Under the pieces are notes generated by a model. It was not told the origin of the DNA and searched no databases. It was given only the letters and a program-made list of their open reading frames with translations. From the NCBI GenBank assembly GCA_003008705.1, contig PDUO01000043.1:372460-436459 (forward strand): a DNA stretch of 64,000 nt. The letters are read 5' to 3'. Source of the stretch: Pezicula radicicola (lineage: Eukaryota; Ascomycota; Leotiomycetes; Helotiales; Dermateaceae). Positions 12,921 to 24,017 of the stretch are shown here, piece after piece. Made by a program: the position numbers and the translations under genes. Position 1 is the stretch's first letter; each line of letters starts with the position of its first letter.

Positions 12921-14160
12921 ATACTCCCTTTATTCGACATGTTGTTTTTTATTGCATGGATGCTTCCTGGCGTCATGGCCGGTTTGCCATAGGAGTTGCG
13001 GATGGAGTCGATACAATATCTTGTTCTTGATCTCGGCGTTGGATCTCACAGTGTTCATGGTCGATTCCGCTTTCCCAGACCCAAACTCCTTGCCAGTACC
13101 ATCACGCACGAACCACGATATCGAGGCACCTGGCCTTTTTTTTTATACCATTTGCGAGCTGGCAATGCACGCCATTTCTCCATATCTGTTGCAAAAAGCA
13201 CTATACACGCCTCATATTTCCTTGGTCAGGTTATCGTTTCTCTAGATATGGGTATAGGACGGTCCGATTTATCCTCCTCCATTTTGAACATGTTTTCTTT
13301 TTCTGTTGCTGTGCTTTTCTTATGTCTGACTTGAATGATGGGGGAGGACTTTTGATTCTTGGGGAGATGGGACGAGATGGAACGGGCTGGAGACCATTCT
13401 GTAATTTTAAGGAGAACATCTTCTTTTGAATGGGGGTTTGAAGGAGCAATACGCAGGAAAGGCAGCGATCGTATGTAGGTTTTGAGTGGGTCTGATACTA
13501 AGTACAATGGAATATGAAAATTATGAGATATCAAACCTCAGGAGCAGTTAGCAATGTACTCTGCGTAAAGTACTTCTGCTCCACTTGGTCGTAATTATTG
13601 AGACGCAAAAGTAAGGTTTGAGTGCGGCAGCAAGAGCACATGATACAGGACCTGTACACATGGCAGGCACATGGGAACGATGATCAGGTTCGAACCTTTC
13701 CTACCTGGGCGCGAGGGGAAGAGCCAGCTACCTTACCAGCCCAGCTTTCCGTTTTCTGGCACGTCGCCTGGTCTGGGGAAGCGAGACGCTAGGAAGAAGT
13801 CTAATCTTAATTTCAGAAGCACGGAATACTCTAAATAATAATCCGCCCGAGCGCGGTCAAGTAAACAAGACAAGGCAATGCTCGTACGAACAAATCCAAA
13901 CAATCCACACAATAACCAACAAACAAAACTCTTACATTTTCTTCATCCCTCCCCCCCCCGAAACTGCTGCATGTCTCCTTCACAATCCTCCTGCAGCATT
14001 GGACACTTTCTCGTACACATTCCCCAATTTCACTCTGGTGTCGCCTATCTTTCACGCCTTCTCCTTCTTGATCGCTCAGATCGCTTTCTACCCCAGCAAC
14101 ATCTCATGCCAACATCCCTCCAAGCCCTCAACCCTCTTTGCCAATTGAGCAATTATCATC
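12921..14160. other. Intergenic, veA 3' flank and next promoter
   Basis: Holds the veA 3' flank and a CT-rich promoter with a C9 run near 13948-13957. Short overlapping frames here lack coding character. A GGTTCGAACC at 13688 resembles a tRNA B box but no tRNA folds around it. Confidence 0.5.
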
Positions 14161-16664
14161 ATGGCAGCCACACAAGTATGTTTCAACCTGTCTCTTTGCA
14201 GAACTTTACTTTGCATGACCCGTCACACAGACTGACGTATTGTTTTGATAGCCCGCTCGGGATGATCCGAGACATCAATACCAACCTCGAGCTTCCAACC
14301 ACCACAACCACCACAACCACCACCGCGATAGACTTTTTGCAGACGCCTCCCCGAACCATGCCACCAAAAGACTCTTCAGCAATCGATCACCCCTGTCCGA
14401 CCAGACAAGCAATTCCGAGGACCTTGGAGAGGATGTCGAGAACAATTTATCTGCTACCGAGGACTATCCTTCTGGAAAACGACAGCGTCCCGCCGAATGG
14501 CCTCTCACAAACACGAGCCCAAATGCTGCCCCCTCTTCCAGAACTCGTCACCGCAATCGCGAGACACGAAGATCGCCTCCACCCCGCCGTTCTACCTCTA
14601 CCCAGGCACGCGCCTCTAAATTTATTGAGGGTAGCATGAATGATCGGGTGAGCCAAAAGCCACCTGCAACGTACATTGGCGATGACGAGGACCTACGCGA
14701 GAGATATGATGAGGTTACTCAGGGAAAGAGGTACTCAGGACCGTCCCGGAAATTCGCCCACCATCCAAACAATTCACTCGCTCAGTCTTCTACCACAGAT
14801 GCGTCTCACAACTCTAGCATCTTTCGATTTGGAAAGTCACTAGCTGCTACCTTCAATCCAACTAATTGGAAGATCTGGACCAAGGATTCGAAACAAGAGG
14901 CTATCTATGAGACAGACCAGCAAAGGGTCTTGAGAGAGCGTCAGGAAAAGGCCGAGAAGATATACAAGGAACTCAAGCGGACCGGACGTTTCCACGATGG
15001 AGCGCATTCCAGGATTTTGCAAACAGCTGTAGTCCCAGACAAGACACATCATGCTAAGCACGACTCTGGTGTGGAGTTTGGTCATCGTTCATCTTCTCTC
15101 AATGGCCGCATGTCAACCGCGGAAAAGAGAATGGGCAGAATATTCGTAGATGGCATGCCGCTACAGGAAACTATCTATGCAGAAACCCCTAGGTCTCTTG
15201 CTTCTAGTGTCGTTTCACCACGCAAGTCCTTTCAATTTAAGAAGCCCTCCCTGCCCAACATTCGGAGGAGCCTCGACTTCTCATCTAAGACGGACTCTGC
15301 CGCCGACGACCCAAGTATCCGGAAGATCCCATCTCGCCGTGATCTTCAGAAGCAGCAGAAGCTAGTCAAACGCGTCAGTGATCTTGAAGGAAAGTTAGAA
15401 GCTGCTCGCCGTCAGCTGTCAGAGTCCATGCGCGAGCCACTCCCTTCCGACCCCGTGGCGCATGTGCGAAGAGGGAGATCACAGTTTGTTCCTGGTGGCC
15501 TTTCCACTTTGCCTTCAGAGCGTCTGTTGGGCGGATACATTAGTGATGGCGGCCCCAGTGAGACTGGTGCGTTGAGCGAGATCGGGAAAGCAGTTACTAC
15601 TGTTGACCCCAATCCGGATGTCCACTTGTTAGAGGACGTACACGACCCAAATGCGCAAAATATGAACGAAAGAGCCACCGGCTTTAACACAAGCGCCAAG
15701 CCTAGTCAAGAAACAAGGCAACGAAGAGTTGACCTTCCTGGAAAGCAACATGTTACTGAACTTGTATGTCACTATGATCCTTTCTTCCAATCACTGAAGC
15801 TTACCTATATCCTAGTATGAACTAAGCCGGGAGGGTTATGTCCAAGATAGTCCGAAGGAGGAGTCACTACCATTGGCTGACAAGGTATTGCCTGAACCCA
15901 ATGCTTCCCACAGAGAGCGGCATGCACTGGAGAGTCCCGCCAAGCGACCGGCAGAAGCAGATATACCAAGAAAGAGCATTGAAAGTGGTCCTTTCTTTCC
16001 TCAGAATTCCCCTCCTACTAGACAAATATCCAAGAAGCGAAAGTCTGCGGTAGTTGATGATAGTGGGACCTACCGACCTCCCGGATCCGAAGAGGAAGAC
16101 AATGAAGATCCCGGAAAGAAGAGGACTCCGCCAAAGAAGAAGGCCCGCAAAGTCGAGAAAACCACGAAAGAGCCAATGTCAACCCCAGATCTCAAGAAGA
16201 CCAAGATGCAAAGCCACGACAGTGCCCTTGCCCACTTTCACATCCCCACGAAAACAACAGCGTCTTCTAGTAGGTTGACTAAGATCCCACCCATGTCTAC
16301 GCCATCTAAGCAATCTACACCACCACCCCCTTCCTCTGAGTTCGAAGGCCTCGAATATCTAAAACCAACCAAGCCAACTGCCAGTCCTGATCGATTGAAG
16401 TCGAGAAATGTTTTGCGGGATGATGTGGAGCCCTACAGTGCGGTTCCAGGCAACGATGTAGATGTACCCCCAATGCCGAAGTTACCAACAGCTGTGAGAT
16501 TGCCTAGTGGTGAGGTAATTAATCCAGCAGATGCAATGAGGACAAAGGAAAGTGAAGCTCGCAGAAAGTACAATGGAAAGCAAACCGAACCTGGATCCAA
16601 GACGGAGATGGACAACCAGGCCAAGAATAAGCAGAGTTTTGAATGGGAGAGGGATACTTTTTAA
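14161..16664 (+). CDS. Basic, low-complexity, probably nuclear protein of unknown function
   Basis: Exons 14161-14175, 14252-15763 and 15816-16664, all joined in phase 0, give 791 residues. The first exon codes only MAATQ. Features: a His/Asn run (HHNHHNHH, about residues 22-29), several Arg/Ser-rich segments, a short coiled coil (LVKRVSDLEGKLEAARRQL, about 375-393), clusters resembling nuclear localisation signals (KKRKS and KKRTPPKKKARK, about 575-610) and an acidic/aromatic C-terminus SFEWERDTF. There is no catalytic domain. Similar fungal proteins are, from memory, sometimes labelled nuclear RNA binding protein, but no RNA-binding fold is visible, so I leave the function open. Confidence 0.75.
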
Positions 16665-17281
16665 GTGGAAACCATGTGAGCTTTCTTTTCTGGCAATCTT
16701 TCCTTGATTGGAGATTTTGCACATGGACGCAGAATGGGAATGACCGAACAGGATAGCGGACGAACGCAAGGATGTGCGATATGTTTTGTTATGAGTTATG
16801 ATTTGATGATTTGTATGCGATCAATGCCCTCATGGATGAACGGATTGGGGGAATTAACATGGAATTTGAATTTCTGAATTTTTGTAAGCGGGCCGCATGC
16901 GAGTAGTGCGTATTCATTTCAATTCTTCTAAGTGTAGTTCTTCTAGGCATGTTTTGCAATAGGATACCTAGTGTAATTATCACCTCGGCTGGGTAGTTAC
17001 AACATCAAGATGATATAGAAGAAATACATACATATCTCTAATTCTTGGCATATACAGTGAAGGAGAAACGATTAGTAGTGTCCTTCTACAGACAAAGGAA
17101 GAATGAAGGTTATAAAATAGCAAGCCCCCGTTATAGAACTCTAGACCCATTCGGAATTTTCATGAACCATTAGCCTCATTGGCTACCATACCCGCAGTTG
17201 CATTGACCCGACTTATCCGCTCTATCCTTGACGTCGCTGAACCGAAACCAAAATCCCATAACGAAGAAACACGCAAATAAC
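16665..17281. other. Intergenic between convergent genes
   Basis: Convergent 3' flanks of the basic protein gene and the Mga2-like gene. AT-rich, with no gene seen. Confidence 0.5.
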
Positions 17282-20200
17282 CTATAATACTTCGACAACG
17301 CGGCCTTGGCCGTTATTGCGACTTCTCACATATTCGAAAAATTGAACAGCACCTGTCCATGCCTTGGGAACTCGGTAGTATAGTGTAGCAAGAATAACAA
17401 CAAGGAGAAGTGGTATCTATACAAAGATGGTTAGTAACTGACCGCCAAGCAGAAGATAGCGAGTAATGCACATACCCAGACGAAGAAGAGTTTCCTATCA
17501 TTCGCCATTTTCTTAGCTCTCCGCTCCGCATGCATGACCAGCAACTGATCGTGCTGTTCCTTCGTGAGTGCATGCTTAGCTCCAATCGTTACCACCTTCT
17601 CCACCGTCGACTTTCTCCTTTGTGCAGCTGTTGAGCTTTCGGCTTGGTCAAAGACCTCGGAACATTTGTTATCCGCTACGGCATCAGCAGCAGCTTGTGC
17701 GGCGGATGCGTGTTTCGCATCCACTTCGCTTTGCGGGTAGATGTCTTCGTAGGCTGGCGGGGAAGCGGTGCCCGAAAAGAGATCCCACCATCTATACTCT
17801 TGGTCTTTATTTGTATCAGGTCGGCCATCACCAGACCCACCGGCGCCGGCAATGGAACTGATTCGGCGGACCATGGGCGTGGGAAGATAGCTCTGGTACG
17901 TATTAAGCGTTGGCATTTGAGGCATCTGGGGTAGGTTTGGGAGGTTTAGATGCATGGACTGTTGGAAGTGTTGAATTTGAGCGGAGAGTTGATCACGGAA
18001 GGCTGTCATGGCAGCCGTTGGAGAAGGAAGAGCTGTAGGACCCTGCACTTCAATACGTGCTGCAGGCTTCGGCGATGTCGCTCTTGCTAGTGTCTTCTGG
18101 GCGCTGGGACGTCGTGACCGCATCCAGAATGCACCGTCTGTGGCAGCATCAGCATCTTCATCCTCGTACTCATTGTCGTCATCACTGTCAGACGGTATAG
18201 AGTGGCTATCGATCTGAGAGCCACTTAGTGCTGCTTCTGGCTCCCAAACGGACCTCAAGGATGTTGCACTACTTGTTCTGCTACGCAAGGATGAACCACT
18301 ACGAGTTCTGGAGTGATGTTCAATACGACGGGTTGCACGGAGGACTTCATCAGAAGTTGCCATGTCTGCCGCAGTAAATCCTTGCAGGCTGCGCACAGTA
18401 GGATCCGCACCGCTCAGAATAAGCCGCCTCACAATTTGGGGATGGTTGTGGAGTGCTGCAAAATGCATCGGTGTGAACCCTCCTTTGTCTCGTGGTTCCG
18501 GATTCGCGCCACGCGCAAGCAGCGCAGCTACAAATCTGTTCAAGCCCAAGGAACATGCTAAGTGAAGCATTGTCTGTCCAGATGATCTCCTCAGATTCCA
18601 ACGTGGCATATTTGTGCTATCATCGAGGTCGATAAGATCAAGACATCTCAAGAGCGTCGCCTCGACGTCTACTCCGAATGTGGCAGCATTGAAGCTTGAT
18701 AGCTGCTGGTTTTGACCACCTGTTGGACTTGCAGTGGGGCCCCAAGACGAGGAACCGTCACCGACAATTCTTCTTGCCAGGTCCCGGACATCTTCCACTT
18801 TGCCAGTCATCTTATGTCCAAGTACCGAGAGTGCAGTCCTAATAATCTGCAGCTCATCATCATCGACATACTTAAAAAAAGCTTGTTGCTTTGGGATGGG
18901 GGGTGCAGTATACGATTGCATTTGCGGATGCTGGTGCTTGAATGTGACCGGAACCGTACCAGCAAACATCGCCGGGGGAAGAAGGCACACGAGTGAGGTC
19001 TCGCCCCAAAATGTCGTAGTCGTAGCCTTTGTCTCGCCGAACATCACCTCTAAGCCTTGGCAGAAGCCACTACCAAGACAGGTGACTTCGATGCCACCCG
19101 CTTTTGGACCTTCATTTGGAATTAGCTTATGAATGATTGGTGGCCGGTGTGGATTAAGGCTCAGAGGCAAGCCATAAAGCCCATTGGCCACAGCTTGGGC
19201 CTGGGCAGCAATTTGAGCTTGCTGTTGATAAGCTGCAACATTGTTTCTGAGGCCATTGGGGCTAGGCGCACGACTTGGGTGTGCTGATGCCGGAGCAGAA
19301 TATAGTTGGTGCATAGCCAGGTTATCCATGGAATGGGATCGATTCACACTGGAGAAAAACTGATCGTTGCTGTTTGGTGTAGGGGGCCCCGTATTGTATT
19401 GTTGTGGCATATGTGTTAGAGAGGTCAAGGGCTGTCCAAATTGTTGTTCGCTTGGTAGCGAAAAGTTCTGGAGGTTGGGTGTAAAGGGTGATGCTGTTGA
19501 GGAGGGTGCTGCACTTGTTGAAAGTGCAGATGTACCTGCGCTCGTAGTTTCTAACTTTGTCATTGCCAGGCCTGTTGGAACTTTCCCTGACCCGCTGGCT
19601 TTCCTCTTCTTTGATGAAGGGCCGTTGGAAGCCGATGGTGAAGCTTGGCGAGAAAGGTTACGAGGAGTCATGGTAGCCGAAGTAGCCTGCGAGGGGTGAG
19701 ACGACGTCGAAGTTATGGCGGATGAGGCCTGGTAAGGAGTTGCAAAATTCCTTTGCATGTTTTGCAGGTCTGAACTGGAGTGCGACATGCGGAAAGGAGC
19801 CATGCCACCGACAGGACCAGTTGGCATATCAAAAGTACCATCGCTCAAAAGGTTCCCAGCTCCCGTAATAGGTTGTCCGTCTGAGCCCGTCGAAGTCTGA
19901 GTAGACAATGCAGGCATATTGTGTGTCTTGTGGTCATCGGTAATCATAATTGATGAAGTGATCTGCTGAGCAATTACACGATCTTGATAGTCCTTGATAG
20001 TAAAGATAACCTGGAAGCCACTTTTTTCGTTCTGATGTCTGCAGTAACAAGCAATGCGCATCGGAGCGTCAACTTGAACTGCCCCATCCGGAACCATTGG
20101 TTCTTCTCTATCTCCTGTAGCATCTGAGGGCACCTGGGCAGTTGGAGCCTGCCAATCCTTGATCTCGTGGGTGTTGAAAACGATTACACGTTTGTGCTCA

Positions 20201-21726
20201 TCCTTGTGCCATGACTCTTCTTCCTCAACCTTCTTGACTTTCTTCCGTGCGGCTCGTTTCCTTTCCCGCGTTATGCAGCCTGAACAGATCTTGACCTCAC
20301 CTCCATTCAAAGGCTTGTTCACATCATCCTCGTCCTCCTCGTTGATGGGAGGGGTATTTTCTCGTTGTGATTCTGATGCTGCTGCTCGTGCAAAGGCCCG
20401 TTGTTTCTTCTCTGGGTCTAACATAGCACTAGTACAGACCAACATGGTATATAATTCCAGGGTGTCTGGAGACCTTTCTGGGGTTGGTTTTGCGAGAAGT
20501 TTTGGCTTAGAAATAGTATGCGTGGGAAGGTGGAGTTTGGTGCAACCCATGGGTAATGGAAACAGCGTCATTTTGATGGGAATCTGAGTCTCCACACGCG
20601 ACTTCAGAGGAGTAGGGTGTATCGTTAAATGCGGCTTGTAAGAATTGCCCATCAGAGGATATCCTGCCGGCGCTGGAGGATTACTTAACATGGGCAGGCC
20701 GTGATGGGGATTCATAGCTGAGAAATCGAAGTTGCTAGCCCAAGCTCGATTTGGCGGGCCGCCACCGCTGAGCATTCCCCCATTGACAAATTCAAGACCA
20801 GTGCCAGGAGATGGAGAATTATTGAAGAATGCTGCCGGAGAGGACTCTTGACTGGTGACCATAGCCGACAAGGGGGATGCTTCCCTGGAGCCGCTTGTAG
20901 TCAGTCCGTTCATTGATTGTGTGATAGAATGTTGCTAGAAGAAGTGGCAATTAGTGACTAGATATGGGTGACTCTAAACCATGACATTGCCTAACTTGTG
21001 GCATACCAGAGGGGAAATGCTTACCGAGTTTCCTTTGCTGTGATTTCGATTGAATTTGGTCTTCAAAATTGGAGACTTCTTTCGCGGCGTATCATACTTA
21101 ATCGTGGGCATCTCCGGAGATTCCATATCCACGGCAATCCCTCCAAAGGGGCTTGGACTACTAGCCGCACTCTCAAAATCAAAATCATTTTCCATGCTCT
21201 TGTCGCTGAAGCCGTAGTTGTTGTCCATTGATGATGGATCAATTGTCCCGTCAAACACAGAAAAATTAGCTGCGCTGTTCCCATTCATCAGATTTCCCAC
21301 CTTCCATTCCCTCATATCGGAATCTTCAGTCATCATCACGTCCCCAGAAGTTATGGCTGACCGAGATGAATCCGAACTTGATTTGCGCTTATATCCGGAG
21401 GAGTCTGAAGAAGAATCTTGATATGATCCAACGGGTGAAGCTGCCGTAGGAGCAGATAGTTTCTGGCTTGTTTTGGTTTCAAGAATCGATGGCGCAGGAA
21501 CGGGACTCTTGAAATCAGAGGTATCAGGAGAACCAAACACCGTAAAATTAGAATTTTCCAGCCCAAATTCGTCTGCCAGTAAGAACTCTGGGCTCGCGGT
21601 ATTTTGTGGAAGACTAGAGTCGAAGAAGTCGAGCTCGGGATCTGAGTCTAATCTCCCTGACATGTCCGAGTCGACAATAAAAGGCGGGGAACTCATGGAG
21701 TATACAGAGGTTTCTGTAGCCTGCAT
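17282..21726 (-). CDS. mga2: Mga2/Spt23-like ER-anchored transcription factor (IPT/TIG, ankyrin, C-terminal TM)
   Basis: Exons in coding order are 21726-21025, 20934-17476 and 17416-17282, all phase 0, giving about 1,431 residues. From N to C: acidic Ser-rich region; a conserved block with YKPHLTIHPTPLKSRVETQI; a cysteine motif CSGCITRERKRAARKK; an IPT/TIG fold around residues 830-920 (IIHKLIPNEGPKAGG, VTCLGSGF); ankyrin repeats about 1015-1095 (GQTMLHLACSLG, GGFTPMHFAALHNHP); and a single membrane helix formed across the last intron (KLFFVW then IPLLLVVILATLYY). Yeast Mga2 and Spt23 sit in the ER membrane, sense lipid packing, are clipped by the proteasome and activate OLE1. The last exon restores the membrane helix that the uninterrupted frame would miss. 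The N-terminal ATG is uncertain; ATGs follow at several codons. Confidence 0.9.
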
Positions 21727-24017
21727 GGCCCCTTTCAGATCCGCTGAGTCTTGCCGCGTGTCGAAGGTGCCGGGCCTGTCTGACAGTACAACTTCGTAAG
21801 CCGGGCGTAGGCTTGCACTGGGCCAAGAACGCAAATGAAGGCGAGGTAGATTTGAATGGGTGATCGCCTCTGTACCCGTATCTTTCAGCAAAGCATTCTG
21901 CGCTCCTCGTCGCTCGTCGCTCGTTGCTCGCCGCAGTGCCTTCGGGCGTTCGTTGAGGCGGGGAGGTACGGAGGACTTGACGCTCGAAAGGAATTGTTGA
22001 TTGACGACGCTACGAAGTCAGCAGTGTCGGTGTCGGCTTCGCTGACGGAGGGCTAGAGATGCAGAGAGACGAAGACGCGCGACAGCTGGGGACGTGAAGG
22101 GGTTGCGGTTGCGATGGGGAGTTCACGAGTTACAGTAGTTGCGGAGTGATGTTCGTTCGTTCAGGCTTCAAGGGCATACTGGACTGTAGAAGTGGAGACT
22201 CGCTTAAGGCTAGGCGTCAAGTAAGGTGTCGGGGGAAGAGACAGGATTTGTCGAGGAGCAGAAGAGAGGAAAAGTCATCAGTACTCCGTAGGTCGAAGCA
22301 TGCCTAAGGTAAATTTACCTACTGCTGTAACCTCGCAATATCCGCATGTCTGGCTTTTGACTTTGGACTTGATTTTTTACTCTTACATGTCAATCTGATA
22401 ACATATCTCACAATGCACCCCCCTACCCTACTCTACCCTCAGTGGGGTCCCACCAACGGATTACTACAGCTTATAGGTACAACGAGTCCCGACCTTCTTG
22501 GCCTCTCGCAAGTATCTTATTATCACTTGGATGAAGTCCTACTACCGCAACTACTATTTTCATGTACTCCACCGATCACGGACTTCGTACAGTAACTTCC
22601 TAGCTGCTCGTCTTCTCGTCAACGAGCCAGCCGTACAAAGGGCTGGGCTGGCCACCCTTTCTACAACAGCGCCTCTGATACGGTGGGATGCCATCATAAG
22701 GTATGCAGGGCAACAAGTTAAAATACCTGCTCTGGCCTTGCCACGAAAATCTGCAGCGATCAGATCAGATCCTACAAACTTAACACAGCATCATTTCTCC
22801 GACAGTTGCCGATCACACACAACTTGCTCGGCCACCAGTTCCGCCTCTGCATGACATCCTACTGTAAAAGTGCTAGGATAGCGTCATTAGTAGGTAGTGT
22901 GGCCTGCTACGCGGTGGAAAAAAAAGTTGGCCGATTTTTAGCAAGCGAGAATAATTGTATCAACTTTAGGTCGTAACTAGTAAGCAAAATAGAGACTCAA
23001 CATATAAAAATTGTATGTAAAAGTTGCTAATCAAGAGGAGATCTATTAGCTGTGAAAATTTCAAGTCTTTAGCTATTGAAGTGCCTCTGTTGTTGCGATT
23101 GCAATAACATGAGTATTTGGTACTGTTATAAAAATCGGCCAACTTTTTTTTCCACCGCGTACCTGCTTGGGAACAAATAACGCCATGAATTTCGCTCTTT
23201 TAGTCGCCTTTTCATCCTAGAAATCATCCGCGGCTAGACACCATCCTCTGCAGCACCTTGTAAGGTGCATCACTGATACTTCCCCAGACGGGGCATGTTG
23301 CTCGTGAGCAACAAGAAGACGGATCATAGACAGTGGAAACGAGTACGCTTGTATGTCTGATCTTGATGCTTATAGAATTGGATATAGAGTATGCAAGAAC
23401 AAGGAAATGCCACCACAGCTTTACTTAGTTGATGTCTTGTGATCGGCCCGTTTTAACTGAGATGCCCAGGTTAAACTAGGCTGCTTGTTCTTGGAGTGCA
23501 GTAGCATTCTTCTTGAGCCAGTAACAAATAATTGCAATCTCTCCTTGATGTAATATTCCGCAGTGCTGAGTCTTATTATAATGATCCAAGAACCACAGTC
23601 TGTACATCGATATTTGTACTAAAACATCACAGAGCTACCTAAAGTACAAGGCTCTAAACCACCAATTCAAGCAAAGTAAGGGAACAAGTGCAGATATTCG
23701 TGAGCTTGGTTCTTCAACTTACCTATCCTGACTCAGATGCAAACCACAAGTAGACGAAGATATACAACACTGCATTTAAGAGGAGTAGATATGCAGTTCT
23801 TTCATGGCGCCTCAACCCCCCCTTTCCATTTTCCTACAGCCACGACAAAAGAAATCTAGCAAAACATGTATAGAAGATTGCGTATTTGCAACAGCGCATA
23901 CTTTGCTTTTCGCTGAACACCTCAGTTAAGCTTCTGCTTCTCTATGTCCCTCCATCTTCCCTCTGGGTATTCAGGTCATTCAGCAAAGCTTTTGGAAAGC
24001 TTGAATTTAAGTTGGGC
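21727..24017. other. Intergenic, Mga2-like promoter and PMT2 3' flank
   Basis: About 2.3 kb. It contains the promoter and leader of the Mga2-like gene and an inverted-repeat element (22908-23161, listed separately). The remaining frames are short and start at non-ATG codons; no gene is called. Confidence 0.5.
22908..23161. mobile_element. MITE-like element with perfect 33-bp terminal inverted repeats
   Basis: The two ends are exact reverse complements for 33 bases: TACGCGGTGG, eight A, then GTTGGCCGATTTTTA. The element is 254 bp with no coding frame. CCTGC flanks both sides (22903-22907 and 23162-23166), giving a 5-bp target duplication if the terminal TA belongs to the element; alternatively the TA pairs are a Tc1/mariner-type target duplication. 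Identical ends suggest recent insertion or selection for the ends. No transposase is in the window. Confidence 0.85.

Noticed and set aside
13680..13705. GGTTCGAACC, tRNA B-box-like
   Set aside because: The flanks do not pair as a T stem and no acceptor or anticodon arm can be drawn upstream.
22498..22854. 118-codon plus-strand frame upstream of the Mga2-like gene
   Set aside because: Begins at a non-ATG codon and has no recognisable motif or splice partner.
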